Of a stretch of DNA of 64,000 nt, positions 53,947-63,244 are shown piece by piece (the stretch's first letter is position 1; each line of letters starts with the position of its first letter). Source of the DNA: Leptospira brenneri (GTDB taxonomy: Bacteria > Spirochaetota > Leptospiria > Leptospirales > Leptospiraceae). A model generated the notes under the pieces. It made no database searches. It was not told the DNA's origin and saw nothing but the letters and a program-made list of their open reading frames with translations. The DNA is taken from assembly GCF_002812125.1 (NCBI RefSeq), contig NZ_NPDQ01000008.1:134425-198424 (forward strand), given 5' to 3'. Made by a program: the position numbers and the translations under genes.

Positions 53947-54705
53947 ATGAAACAGTTTTGTATTGTTTTCCTTTGTATTGGTTTATACCAAGGGGCTTCT
54001 GCCCAAAGTTTTGATCATAAACATAGTGTTTGGGACTCCCTTGTCAAAAAACATGTTAAAAATGGATTAGTCTCTTACAAAGGAATTAAGTCTGAAGAAG
54101 TTTCCTTAAGTCAGTATTTAGAATCCCTTTCGAAAGTTTCCGAGACACAGTTCCAAGGATTTACGGAAAAAGAAAAAATTGGGTTTTTTATCAACGCATA
54201 CAATGCATTCACCGTGAAATTGATTTTAGATCATTATCCGATTGAGAGTATTACTGATATTGGAACCCCTTTTTCAAAAATCAATTTAGCCCGAGGAATT
54301 CCTTGGAAAAAAGATTTTTTTTCTCTTCTTGGGAAATCAAGGAATTTGGATTGGATTGAACATGAAAAACTGCGGAAGGATTTTAATGAACCAAGAATTC
54401 ATTTTGCCATCGTTTGTGCATCGATTGGTTGTCCTAATTTAGTTTCCGAGGCCTATACTCCCAACGCTTTAGAGAAACAACTCCAACAAGCAAAACTTGG
54501 GTTTCTAAAGAATCCAAAAAAGAATTCTTATGATAAAGTAACGAACACTTTGTACTTAAGTAAGATTTTTAATTGGTTCCAGACAGATTTTACTAAAAAA
54601 ACAACTCTCATTCAATATTTGCAAGAAGGGTTTGACGAAACCATCAAACCAGATGCCAAAATTGTTTATAACGAATACAATTGGGATTTGAACGAACAAA
54701 AATAA
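53947..54705 (+). CDS. DUF547 exported protein
   Basis: From ATG 53947 the 252-aa product has a signal peptide (about 1-20, ASAQS cleavage). The mature part shows DUF547 segments: FFINAYNAFTVKLILDHYP, EPRIHFAIVCASIGCPNLVSEAY and LYLSKIFNWFQTDF. Cys in a CASIGCPN run and conserved His suggest an enzyme-like core, but the function of DUF547 is not known to me. The frame extends to TTG 53917 without signal sequence and is rejected; a GGTGGTG lies 4 nt before ATG. It follows the esterase by 52 bp. Confidence 0.85.
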   Translation: MKQFCIVFLCIGLYQGASAQSFDHKHSVWDSLVKKHVKNGLVSYKGIKSEEVSLSQYLESLSKVSETQFQGFTEKEKIGFFINAYNAFTVKLILDHYPIESITDIGTPFSKINLARGIPWKKDFFSLLGKSRNLDWIEHEKLRKDFNEPRIHFAIVCASIGCPNLVSEAYTPNALEKQLQQAKLGFLKNPKKNSYDKVTNTLYLSKIFNWFQTDFTKKTTLIQYLQEGFDETIKPDAKIVYNEYNWDLNEQK

Positions 54706-54753
54706 AAAGCTAAAGATCGAACTATAAGATCTCGGGAGAGATGGATTTAAGTT

Positions 54754-55170
54754 TTATGTGATGAGTTCAAATTCGTAAGTGATTTTTGCCGTTTTTTCTA
54801 ATGTTTTGGCAACAGAACAGTATTTCTCTAAGCTGAGATCGATAGCACGTCGAACTTGTTCTTCTTTAAAATCACCTTGTATTTTGAATTTCATATGGAT
54901 ATTTTTAAAAAGATTGGCTTCTTCTACTTTTTCTCTATCGGCATCGACTTCGACTGAGTAGTCTTTTACTTCGATTCTATGTTTTGCAAGGATCATTAAA
55001 ACATCAATGCTACTGCAACCAGCAAGGCCCATAATCAAAAGTTCCATAGGTCTTGGACCAGAATTTTTTCCACCGATTTCTGGCGAGGCATCAATACGGA
55101 TGGAATTACCGGACTCGTTCTGTGCTTCTAAAACATAAGGGGATTCAATGCGATTCAGTTTGATATTCAT
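54754..55170 (-). CDS. OsmC-family protein
   Basis: The 138-aa protein has the OsmC/Ohr fold with its two cysteines in MGLAGCSSIDVLMIL and EKYCSVAKTLEK. These thiols reduce organic peroxides. The surrounding sequence (PRPMELLIMGLAGC) is like the YhfA/OsmC branch rather than Ohr. The 1-Cys peroxiredoxin gene is upstream on the same strand but with a terminator in between, so the shared theme is oxidative stress. Confidence 0.9.
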   Translation of the reverse strand: MNIKLNRIESPYVLEAQNESGNSIRIDASPEIGGKNSGPRPMELLIMGLAGCSSIDVLMILAKHRIEVKDYSVEVDADREKVEEANLFKNIHMKFKIQGDFKEEQVRRAIDLSLEKYCSVAKTLEKTAKITYEFELIT

Positions 55171-55183
55171 AAAATTTAGACTA

Positions 55184-55216
55184 AAAAAACAAAACGAAGC
55201 GGGCCAAAGACCCGCT
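55184..55216 (-). terminator. Terminator after the peroxiredoxin gene
   Basis: On the minus strand AGCGGG (55216-55211) pairs with CCCGCT (55203-55198), with a 7-nt loop. T-runs follow (TTTT and TTTTTTT, about 55194-55184). It lies about 10 bp after the peroxiredoxin stop. Confidence 0.8.
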
Positions 55217-55226
55217 ATCTTAAAAA

Positions 55227-55862
55227 CTACATATTTGGTTGTGGAGTGTAACGTAAATAAGGTTTGATCGTTTTAAACCCTTTAGGGAATTTTTTCTTTG
55301 CATCTTCATCAGAAACAGATGGAACGATGATTGTGTCTTCTCCATCTTTCCAGTTAGCAGGAGTTGCCACACTGAACTGTGAAGTGAGTTGTAAAGAATC
55401 AATCACTCGTAAAAGTTCATCAAAGTTTCTTCCTGTGGACGCAGGGTAAGTGATGGTTAACTTCACTTTTTTATCTGGTCCTACAACAAAGACAGAACGA
55501 ACTGTAGTGGTTTCGCTAGCATTGGGGTGAATCATATCATAAAGATTGGATACTTTACGATCTGCATCGGCAATGATAGGGTAGTTTACTGTAGTTCCTT
55601 GTGTTTCGTTGATATCAGAGATCCAACCTTTATGGCTGTCAACAGGGTCAACAGAAAGTGCGAGCACTTTCACATTTCGTTTTTCAAACTCAGGTTTGAT
55701 TTTGGCTACATATCCAAGTTCTGTTGTACAAACTGGAGTGTAGTCTTTGGGGTGAGAAAATAAAATCCCCCAACCTTGTCCTAAATATTCATGAAAGTCA
55801 ATTTTGCCTTCAGAGGTTTCTGCTTGAAAATTGGGTGCTTCGTCGCCTAAACGTAGTGCCAT
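55227..55862 (-). CDS. 1-Cys peroxiredoxin
   Basis: A 211-aa Prx6-type peroxidase with the peroxidatic Cys45 in YTPVCTTEL and the Prx6-like C-terminal extension (SVATPANWKDGEDTIIVPS). Cys45 is the only Cys in the protein, so it is truly 1-Cys and needs an external thiol. The enzyme reduces H2O2 and alkyl peroxides in the cytosol. The upstream region to the cyclase gene holds no other feature. A good terminator follows. Confidence 0.96.
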   Translation of the reverse strand: MALRLGDEAPNFQAETSEGKIDFHEYLGQGWGILFSHPKDYTPVCTTELGYVAKIKPEFEKRNVKVLALSVDPVDSHKGWISDINETQGTTVNYPIIADADRKVSNLYDMIHPNASETTTVRSVFVVGPDKKVKLTITYPASTGRNFDELLRVIDSLQLTSQFSVATPANWKDGEDTIIVPSVSDEDAKKKFPKGFKTIKPYLRYTPQPNM

Positions 55863-55979
55863 GGTAAGTCTCCTGTAAGATCGGTTATTCCAATTCTAAA
55901 AATCTTGTCCAAAAAGGCAAGAATTTGTTACACTTTATTGGATGAAATTTCCAGTTTATTGAAATTTTTCGCAGATTTC

Positions 55980-58766
55980 CTACTTTTTCGTCCTGGTGAA
56001 AGCCCCGTCCCAATCTGGCTCTGGGGGAATTTCGAGGTAGTATTGGCAGCGTTCCCACAGGAGTTTGCAGGCTTCATCACCGTTTGTGGTGAGAAGGGTG
56101 TAGAATTTTTTGCCTGCTTCTTCAAATTTTCGGTTTAAATAGGAGAAAAGGGCTGCCTCATAGGTCTCCACAAAGTGACGATCTTCTTCCGTCTCCTCTC
56201 CTTTTTTACACCTGATTTCGTAAAGGGTGACAGGTTTAGTTTTCCCTTTCACTCGAACAATGTCCAATTTCCTTGTAAAAAAATGATCTTTGATTTCATC
56301 CTGAACATATTCGGAAACTAAAATGCTGACACCATAATCTTTTCCTGCTGCTTCCAAACGAGCCGCTAAATTGACTGTATCTCCCATCATGGTATAAGAA
56401 GCTAAAGCATCCGTTCCCATAAATCCAACTTTCGCATAACCCATATTTAGTCCAATACGGAACTTCATCGTATGGGCTTCCGGGATGTATTTATGATTTG
56501 TGATCCATTCTGTTTTTAAAACTTCCAGTTTGTCCCGCATGGCAACGCTGGCAGAAACTGCTTTCAGACAATGGTTTTCTACATCGAGTGGGGCATTAAA
56601 AACTCCAACGATTGCATCTCCGATGTACTTATCCAAAACACCATCATGTTGTTTGAGAATGATGGTCATAGCAGATAAGTATTCGTTGAGTAAATCTGCG
56701 AGTTCTTTGGAGTTTAGTTTTTCAGAGATGGTGCTAAATCCTGCGATATCGGAAAAGAAAGCAGTGATGATCTTTTCACTTCCTTGTTTTAGTTTTTCTA
56801 AATCTTTGAGAGCTTCCCCCACCACAACTGGGTCTACCATACTACCGAGGACACCACGCATTTTTTCCCGATCTTTTAATCCCGACACCATCTGGTTGAG
56901 TGCCACTGTTAAATTTCCAAATTCATCATTCCCACCATCATCGAAGTGAACATTGAGATTTCCTTGACCTACATCTTCCGCACTACGAATGATCTTTCTA
57001 ATTTTTTGAACTACCACACCTGAAATAAAAATAGCAAAGACAATCGCCACCAAACAGATCGTTATGGCGGTGAACACAATTTGATTTCTGTTGTCTTTGA
57101 TGGCTCGAATTCCATCAGTTCTATCCACAAGGGTGCGGATGAGTCCAGAGAGGTTATCGCGTAATACTAGGTTGGGCACATTTTCTGATTCTAAAAGATG
57201 TGTTCCATCTAACTTCCACATGATTTCTTCGGATTCACTTCGGGAATGGCCAAAACTCCCATCGGGAAAAAGTTTTTTTAATTCTTTTGTGGGTGTTTCT
57301 TGTTCGGCAGAACTAATCCATTTACGGATGGCCTTCCAGCGATTCCTTTGAATTTCTCTAGAATCAGGGTCTTGGTAATAACGTTCATATTCGGTGGGAT
57401 CTGTTTTGAATTTCATCAAAACCCAATCCTCCAAAGTGACATCACGCAAACTCCTTAGTGATTCAATTTTTTCCCAATTTTCTAAAGGAATTGGATAGTT
57501 TTGGGTAACCTCATCAAAAATTTTATCTCTCTCGGAAATGAGTTCATTATAGGATTTATAAAAACTGGTGAAAAGTTTGTCCTTGGCTGGAGGGATAGGT
57601 GGTTTTGCATTTTTTAAAACCTGGATACGTTCTCTCAGTTTTGGAATGAGTTCTGTAAGTTGGCCTGTAATCCGATAGTCTTCTTTGATGACTTCTCGGT
57701 AGTCTCCTAAATTGGATTTAACACTACTTAGGTTAAAAGCTCTTTTTGTTGAATTCTGGTGCCGGAATAAGGGAGAGTGGAGGGCTTGGATTTCTCTATC
57801 TTGCCACTCATATACATATTGTTTTTCGTTTTCATCAAGAGAAGAAATATCATTTGAGAGTCGTTGGAAAGACTCTACCAAACTTTCTTCCATTTGGTCG
57901 AACTGATCAATCTTTGCTAGTGGAGAAGTGTCATCAATGATTTGTGTATCAAAGGAAGCAAGAGAGGTTTCTCCTTGGATCATTGCCGAAAGAGGGAAGG
58001 TTTGGATTCTAAAAAGTTGAGTATCCAGTCCCAGTTCTTCTAGTTTGCGTTTCTTAGAATCAGCATAGAACTTTGCAATGAAGAGGTCTAGTTGGGATTT
58101 ATGATTTCGAATTTCTTTTTTTAGGTTTTTAACATTGGTTTCCCAATTTGTTTTTGCTTCTGGATCCTCAGGTGGGGTTTGTTTTTGTGTTTCTAAATAT
58201 TTCTCTTCATTACGAACATAAGAAGATGCAAGATGAACTAAAGTGTTCCATTCTTTTTCACTGATATTTCGATTGGATGCTTCTCTCAGCTGTTGGCGAA
58301 TTTCACGTTCTAAAACATCTACATCATCCTTTGTGAGATAAACGGAAAAAAACGTATCTACTTTCTTTACAACTTTAGATGTTCCCAGTGAGCCAAATAA
58401 ATTCGTTTGGAATCCAAAAACAGAAACAGTTTTTTTCTGAGTCACCACTTTGGCGGTTCTGTATTTTTTGAGTTCTTCCCTTTGTTTTTCAATCCTTAAC
58501 TTAAATTCTTCAATGCGGATTAAGTTTTGCGATATATTCTCAATCTCCATTACCAAACTTGCGATAAAATTTTTGGAAACAGCTGCTTGTTTTTCATAAC
58601 TTTCGGATAGGATTGCCGTTTGTTGGCGAACGGTGATGATGGAAAGTAATAGGATAGTTAGGGCAATTAGAGTGCCCGTAAACCAAGCAAGTTTGGCTCT
58701 AATTCCTTCGGAAAGAATTTTCCAGACTACGGTAAGTCCAGATTGAATCATTTTAAAGAATTCCAT
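55980..58766 (-). CDS. Class III adenylate cyclase with HAMP and large sensor region
   Basis: The 928-aa protein has an N-terminal membrane helix (about 24-45), a long, charged, partly coiled-coil region (about 46-560), a second helix (about 563-585), HAMP (586-640) and a class III cyclase domain (about 660-860). Metal Asp residues are in FFSDIAGFS and DKYIGDAIVG. Lys in the DKYIGD motif and Thr in SYTMMGDTVNLAARLE fit ATP as substrate. A helical tail of about 65 residues ends the protein. A sensor of this length has no family I recognise. The product cAMP presumably feeds CRP-like regulators elsewhere. The gene is monocistronic. Confidence 0.93.
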   Translation of the reverse strand: MEFFKMIQSGLTVVWKILSEGIRAKLAWFTGTLIALTILLLSIITVRQQTAILSESYEKQAAVSKNFIASLVMEIENISQNLIRIEEFKLRIEKQREELKKYRTAKVVTQKKTVSVFGFQTNLFGSLGTSKVVKKVDTFFSVYLTKDDVDVLEREIRQQLREASNRNISEKEWNTLVHLASSYVRNEEKYLETQKQTPPEDPEAKTNWETNVKNLKKEIRNHKSQLDLFIAKFYADSKKRKLEELGLDTQLFRIQTFPLSAMIQGETSLASFDTQIIDDTSPLAKIDQFDQMEESLVESFQRLSNDISSLDENEKQYVYEWQDREIQALHSPLFRHQNSTKRAFNLSSVKSNLGDYREVIKEDYRITGQLTELIPKLRERIQVLKNAKPPIPPAKDKLFTSFYKSYNELISERDKIFDEVTQNYPIPLENWEKIESLRSLRDVTLEDWVLMKFKTDPTEYERYYQDPDSREIQRNRWKAIRKWISSAEQETPTKELKKLFPDGSFGHSRSESEEIMWKLDGTHLLESENVPNLVLRDNLSGLIRTLVDRTDGIRAIKDNRNQIVFTAITICLVAIVFAIFISGVVVQKIRKIIRSAEDVGQGNLNVHFDDGGNDEFGNLTVALNQMVSGLKDREKMRGVLGSMVDPVVVGEALKDLEKLKQGSEKIITAFFSDIAGFSTISEKLNSKELADLLNEYLSAMTIILKQHDGVLDKYIGDAIVGVFNAPLDVENHCLKAVSASVAMRDKLEVLKTEWITNHKYIPEAHTMKFRIGLNMGYAKVGFMGTDALASYTMMGDTVNLAARLEAAGKDYGVSILVSEYVQDEIKDHFFTRKLDIVRVKGKTKPVTLYEIRCKKGEETEEDRHFVETYEAALFSYLNRKFEEAGKKFYTLLTTNGDEACKLLWERCQYYLEIPPEPDWDGAFTRTKK

Positions 58767-58926
58767 AGGGATGGATGAAACATGAGACTATGAGTTTCCA
58801 AAGCAAGATTTTTTGTATTCCATTTGTTACTTTGTTAGGTGAAAAACGAAAAGACTTCTTGAGTCAGATTGTTTTTTCAATTTTGCTTGCTATTTTTGGC
58901 TTTGGTCGGTACTGTTTTTTTAGCAA

Positions 58927-60330
58927 ATGTCCATCAATCGATTTGATTTACTCGCCATCGGGGGCGGTCCTGCCGCACAAAAAGCAGCCATCCAAGCAAG
59001 CAAAATGGGAAAAAAAGCAGCCATCATAGAAAAAGACCCTTACTTGGGTGGTGGTTGTGTCCATTACGGAACCATTCCTTCCAAATCCTTACAAGAAACA
59101 AGCCGGTTCTACCGGAACTTAAAATTGTCCAAACTGCATGGCCTTCAATCTCCCCAAACAGCAACCCTAACTTTACAAGAGCTGATGTTCCGTGCCTCCA
59201 CAGTCATTGAAAAAGAAGAGGATGTGACTCGGGAACAAATGATTCAAAATCGTGTTACGACTCTCACCGGTTGGGGGAAGGTGATCGATGCCCACCATGT
59301 AGAAGTAACAGATTCTGCAGGAAGGAAAAAAGTCTACGAAACAGAAAACATCTTAATTGCTACGGGTAGTAGCCCTCGTAGACCTACCAATGAAAACATT
59401 CCCTTTGAAGACGGATTAATTTATGATAGCGATGGACTCTTCGCTATGAAAAAAATGCCAACGTCATTGGCTGTGGTGGGTGCTGGGATCATTGGATCAG
59501 AATATGCTACTATTTTTTCTCATATCGGTGTCCAAGTACATCTTTTTGATTCACAAAGTAGGATTCTTGGATTTTTGGATGAGGATATATCCAATGAAAT
59601 GACTCGCATCATGCAACAATCGGGGATTTCTATTCATGTTGATTCTTCTATTACTAATTACAAAAAACTTCCGAACGATGAAGGATTTGAACTCACAACT
59701 AACAGAGGTGAAGTGGTTCGTGTTAACCAAGTTTTGATCTCTCGTGGTAGGTTAGGGAACGTGGACAATTTAGGTTTGGAGTCTGTTGGCATTGTCCCCA
59801 ATGACCGAAAACAAATTTTAGTCAACGAAAACTACCAGACAAATGTTTCTAATATCTATGCTTGCGGTGATGTCATTGGATTTCCTAGTTTAGCATCGGT
59901 GTCGATGTACCAAGGAGCATACGTCGCCAAGCATATGTTTGGTCATCCATCGGTTCCAGTAGATTCGGAAGAATTTCCTATTGGAATTTATACCCTTCCA
60001 GAAATCGCAACCATTGGCCCTACCGAAGAAGCTCTCAAAGCGAGAGGAGTTTCTTATGGAGTGGGGATGGCTCGGTTTGATACCATCACACGTGCTCAGA
60101 TCAGTGGGGACCAAGTGGGTCTTTTAAAAATCATTTTTGATAAACAAACGAGAAGGGTTCTTGGAGTCCATATCATTTCGGACAAGGCGACAGAGCTCAT
60201 TGCTCTCGGACAATGTGTGGTGAATCTCAAGGCTCCCATTGAGTACTTCACCGAGCATATTTTTAACTATCCCACCATGATCGGAGCCTATAAAAATGCT
60301 GCGAATGACGCCCTATTAAGAGAAAAATAA
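58927..60330 (+). CDS. sthA: Soluble pyridine nucleotide transhydrogenase
   Basis: SthA moves hydride between NADPH and NAD using FAD. The 467-aa flavoprotein has the FAD motif GGGPAAQKA, then GGGCVHYGTIPSKSL (Cys44 with Thr49 where lipoamide dehydrogenase has the second Cys), the NAD-binding GAGIIGSEYA (about 182), and the ACGDVIGFP FAD motif. The missing second Cys separates it from dihydrolipoamide dehydrogenase. The length is normal. It has a 160-bp upstream region without other feature. A loose TTCCCC/GGGGAA inverted repeat after the stop (60355-60385) may be a weak terminator. Confidence 0.93.
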   Translation: MSINRFDLLAIGGGPAAQKAAIQASKMGKKAAIIEKDPYLGGGCVHYGTIPSKSLQETSRFYRNLKLSKLHGLQSPQTATLTLQELMFRASTVIEKEEDVTREQMIQNRVTTLTGWGKVIDAHHVEVTDSAGRKKVYETENILIATGSSPRRPTNENIPFEDGLIYDSDGLFAMKKMPTSLAVVGAGIIGSEYATIFSHIGVQVHLFDSQSRILGFLDEDISNEMTRIMQQSGISIHVDSSITNYKKLPNDEGFELTTNRGEVVRVNQVLISRGRLGNVDNLGLESVGIVPNDRKQILVNENYQTNVSNIYACGDVIGFPSLASVSMYQGAYVAKHMFGHPSVPVDSEEFPIGIYTLPEIATIGPTEEALKARGVSYGVGMARFDTITRAQISGDQVGLLKIIFDKQTRRVLGVHIISDKATELIALGQCVVNLKAPIEYFTEHIFNYPTMIGAYKNAANDALLREK

Positions 60331-60433
60331 TATTGGTTTTATGAGAATCTGACCTTCCCCGGTTGTTTACTTTTACAGAGGGGAACGGGATTTTACTTGT
60401 CAGAGACTCGGTTTTACCAGCACATACAAGATT

Positions 60434-60952
60434 GTGTCAGACAAAGCTGTCTCTATGAGTCAAATTTATGAAAGAAGCCATAAGCGTATTTATGACTTCC
60501 TCTACAAGTACACTCAAAACGCGGACACGGCAATGGATTTGATGCAAGACAGCTTTCTCAGTTTCCATAAGCATTATAGCAATGCTGGCCTCTCAGAAGA
60601 GAAGTCCGTCATGGTTTTATATACAATTGCTCGCAATTTGTCGATTAATTATGCTAAAAAGTTTTCTACCACGAGAGAGATTGTTTCTGATGAAATTGAG
60701 TTTCATAGCCACAATCCAAAACTCGAAACCAAGGCAGAATACCAGGATTTAGAAGACCGACTTTATTCTTTTTTAGGGGAATTGTCGGAAGAAGAACGTT
60801 CTGCTTTGTTACTTAAGAATGTGGAAGGATTTCAGCTAGTGCAGATCGCTGAGATCTTAGGAGTATCGGTTTCTACTGCTTCCCGTTTGGTGATTAAAGC
60901 CACGGATAAGGTATTAGCCATAGCGAAGAGAGAAAACCTGGTACCGGACTAG
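60434..60952 (+). CDS. RNA polymerase ECF-type sigma factor
   Basis: The 172-aa protein has region 2 (RIYDFLYKYTQNADTAMDLMQDSF) and region 4 with a helix-turn-helix (LVQIAEILGVSVSTASRLV). Region 3 is absent, as in ECF sigma factors. GTG 60434 is taken as start; ATG 60455 (residue 8) is equally possible, since no ribosome binding site is clear. It lies 4 bp before a FecR-like gene, which fits the sigma/anti-sigma pairing of FecI-FecR-type systems. No TonB receptor is near. The promoter class it recognises is unknown. Confidence 0.92.
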   Translation: MSDKAVSMSQIYERSHKRIYDFLYKYTQNADTAMDLMQDSFLSFHKHYSNAGLSEEKSVMVLYTIARNLSINYAKKFSTTREIVSDEIEFHSHNPKLETKAEYQDLEDRLYSFLGELSEEERSALLLKNVEGFQLVQIAEILGVSVSTASRLVIKATDKVLAIAKRENLVPD

Positions 60953-60956
60953 ATCA

Positions 60957-62003
60957 ATGAACGAATTTGATAAGCAACATACAATCGCTAAATGGGAAGA
61001 GCTCTTACGGAAACCGGCAAAGGTAACAGAGACAAGGGAGTTCCCATCTTGGGAAACGGTTGCCAAACGAAGTATCCAATTCGAATACCTACCAGAAAAA
61101 AGTTCTAATTCCAATGTTGTTTCTTTTTTTCGAAGACCTTTAGGGCTTGCTGTTGTCGGAGGTTCTACGCTTTCTCTTGCCGCTGCGTTGTTTTTTGTTT
61201 TTCTGATGAATTCAAATCCATCAGAAACGAACCATTCTGATCTTGCAGTTGCCCCTGCAGCCAAAACAACCCAGGAAACCAGCTCTCCTTTAAAAGTCAT
61301 CGTATCTTCCGTCAAAGGAAAAGTTTCTGTCCTTCCGAGAGGAAGTTCTCTATCGGTTCCTCTGGTAAAAAAATACCAATTGGCTTCTGGGGATGTAGTC
61401 ATTACAGAAGGTTCTTCGCAAATTGATTTGGACTTTGAAACAGGGTCTTGGATGCGGATCACTCCCAATTCAGAAGTGGTGATGGACTTAATCGAAAAAA
61501 CAAATGAAGCTCAGTCACAAAAGTTTTCTGTTAAAAAAGGGAAGTTATTTGCTTCCGTTTCCAAACTTTCTAAAGACAGCCAGTTTGTAGTTCAAGCAGG
61601 TGAGCATCTGACTCAAGTTAGAGGAACTGTATTTAGTGTGCAGTTTGATGGGAAATCTGAGGTTGTTGCCGTTCGAGAGGGTTCAGTGGCTGTTGGTGAT
61701 CTGATACTCACTTCAAAACAACAAACGGTTATCGAACTTGGGGAGCCAGTGCCTAGTTCAGCCACACCTGTCAGTCCCAAAGAGGATAAGGAACTCAAAG
61801 CTTTCCAAACCCAAACGATTTTGGCTCGCGAATCGATGCTATACGAAGAACATGCAAGATTAGAACTAGTACGATTGGAGGATGGCACAGAACTCCGCGG
61901 AGTAATCCTAGGTCAGTCAGAAACCCATTTACACTTTCAAGGATTGGATGGTCTTATCGAAATCCCGATCCAAAAAATATTAGAAACAGAAAAAATTCGT
62001 TAA
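60957..62003 (+). CDS. FecR-domain membrane protein, likely sigma-factor regulator
   Basis: The 348-aa protein has a cytosolic N-terminus of about 60 residues, one membrane span (about 62-84) and an extracytoplasmic FecR domain (about 130-235: SGDVVITEGSSQIDLDF and VRGTVFSVQF). A C-terminal segment holds a second beta-rich region (LEDGTELRGVILG). FecR proteins transmit a signal across the inner membrane to a cognate sigma factor; the ECF gene starts just upstream. The N-terminus lacks a clear zinc anti-sigma motif, so the mode of binding is unsure. Confidence 0.87.
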   Translation: MNEFDKQHTIAKWEELLRKPAKVTETREFPSWETVAKRSIQFEYLPEKSSNSNVVSFFRRPLGLAVVGGSTLSLAAALFFVFLMNSNPSETNHSDLAVAPAAKTTQETSSPLKVIVSSVKGKVSVLPRGSSLSVPLVKKYQLASGDVVITEGSSQIDLDFETGSWMRITPNSEVVMDLIEKTNEAQSQKFSVKKGKLFASVSKLSKDSQFVVQAGEHLTQVRGTVFSVQFDGKSEVVAVREGSVAVGDLILTSKQQTVIELGEPVPSSATPVSPKEDKELKAFQTQTILARESMLYEEHARLELVRLEDGTELRGVILGQSETHLHFQGLDGLIEIPIQKILETEKIR

Positions 62004-62081
62004 ATTTTATAAGTTTTTGACAATATAGTCATTTCCTGAGAGTCTCATCTCGAAGCCCACATTGGGTGATATAAGGATATC

Positions 62082-62624
62082 ATGCCACAAAATCATAAAA
62101 AGACCTTTCGTTTTCACTACCTTATTGATAAAGAATTCCAGTTAAAGTTTTTAGCTCATTATTCTCTTTTGTTTATCTCCGGGGTGCTTGTGACTTTAGG
62201 TTTTCTCTACTGGTTGAACCAGTCGAAATATGATGGTGGCGCGGTGTTTCGACTTCGCCAAGATGCGCAAACGGTATTTTGGAACGTTGAAAATGAGGAT
62301 GCAGCACCAGGCGAAGCAAAAGAGAAATTCGTTCCTAGGGAGATTTACCTTCCTAATTATGACCACCAGTTGAATATGTATACCATTCAATTCGATGCAG
62401 TGGTGACTCTTTCTGTATTGTACTTACTTTTGATTACTGTCTTTTCTGTTTTTAAATCTCATAAAATGGCAGGTCCCGTTTTTAGTATCAAACGTTCTTT
62501 GCAAAGGATGGCAACAGGAGAACCCATTGAAACCATTCGGATTCGAAAGGGAGACGAGTTCCAAGAGCTTGTGGAAGTCCTGAACGAGGTAATTCAAAAA
62601 CGCGTGAGCGCTGCCAGAAAATAA
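62082..62624 (+). CDS. HAMP-domain inner-membrane protein without output domain
   Basis: The 180-aa protein has two spans (about 25-45 and 103-125) around a short periplasmic loop, and a HAMP-like domain (about 126-178; AGPVFSIKRSLQRMATGEP). No kinase, cyclase or methyl-accepting domain follows. It may be a stand-alone transducer or interact with another coiled-coil protein. The start has AAGGATATC before ATG. It is 78 bp after the FecR-like gene, so it could belong to the same signalling module. The family is seen in other bacteria mostly next to chemotaxis or sigma-regulatory genes, as far as I recall. Confidence 0.75.
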   Translation: MPQNHKKTFRFHYLIDKEFQLKFLAHYSLLFISGVLVTLGFLYWLNQSKYDGGAVFRLRQDAQTVFWNVENEDAAPGEAKEKFVPREIYLPNYDHQLNMYTIQFDAVVTLSVLYLLLITVFSVFKSHKMAGPVFSIKRSLQRMATGEPIETIRIRKGDEFQELVEVLNEVIQKRVSAARK

Positions 62625-63244
62625 ATCAACATAATTAAACTATGTCTCATGTCCCCCGAAGAGCCCCCGCCCTGAATTGGGTGGTGGAGGCGGGCTTGTG
62701 GGCTAAATTTCCGAAAACCACACCTAACAGAAATCCACAATCTCTTCAAGCCCGACACTCAAAACCCAAGTTTTTATTTAAATTAGTTCATAGTTTGAGT
62801 TCCGTTCCCATATAGGAAACAACCCAATCTTACTGGATTTTATGGAATATGAACCATCCAAGGTAACTCATTGGTAAATACGCCGCACCTAAATCCAAAA
62901 TAATAAACCAAAGGGGGGACGGAAGCATTAGAATATTGATGATTCCACCTAACAAAAAGAAAAGTCTGCAGACTAAAGAGTGTATCAGTTTTATTGCATA
63001 GATTGAAAAATTAATATTAAAAAATTTAAAGTAGTGGCTACCGCTACTCTGAGATTATTGCATTTGTTAGATTTTTTTTCTTAAAAAAACAGCAAATGTA
63101 CTTCGGGAATTTTACCTTATATTTTTGATTTACATTGACCATTAAAGATTAGAAAAATAAGCTAATCACAGTTTGTTGGAATTGTTTTAATTTTTGTTAA
63201 GCTTATATTCCTACATACAGAAAATTTTTTAATTAAAGGGTTAT
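62625..63244. other. Gene-poor 620-bp spacer with GC-rich hairpin
   Basis: At about 62659-62695 lies a GC-rich stretch, CCCCCGCC...GGCGGG, which folds into a strong hairpin around GAATTGGGTGGTGGA. It resembles intergenic repeats of saprophytic leptospires, though I see one copy only. The segment 62700-62830 shows no frame. From 62830 to 63054 there is a minus-strand small-protein remnant (separate entry). A plus-strand RNA hairpin AGTAGTGG/CCGCTACT (about 63029-63047) follows. The remainder is AT-rich (over 70% by eye) and probably carries the promoter of the lipoprotein at 63245. Confidence 0.5.
62830..63054 (-). pseudogene. Small membrane-protein frame lacking a start codon
   Basis: Read on the minus strand this frame is open for 74 codons to TAA (62830-62832). 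It encodes two hydrophobic helices with a Pro turn (LFFLLGGIINILMLPS, then LWFIILDLGAAYLPMSYLGW) and a basic end (FHKIQ). This looks like a real small protein rather than chance. No ATG, GTG or TTG lies in the first half and the upstream in-frame codon is TAA, so it is probably a truncated gene. A rare start such as CTG or ATT cannot be excluded. Confidence 0.4.
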
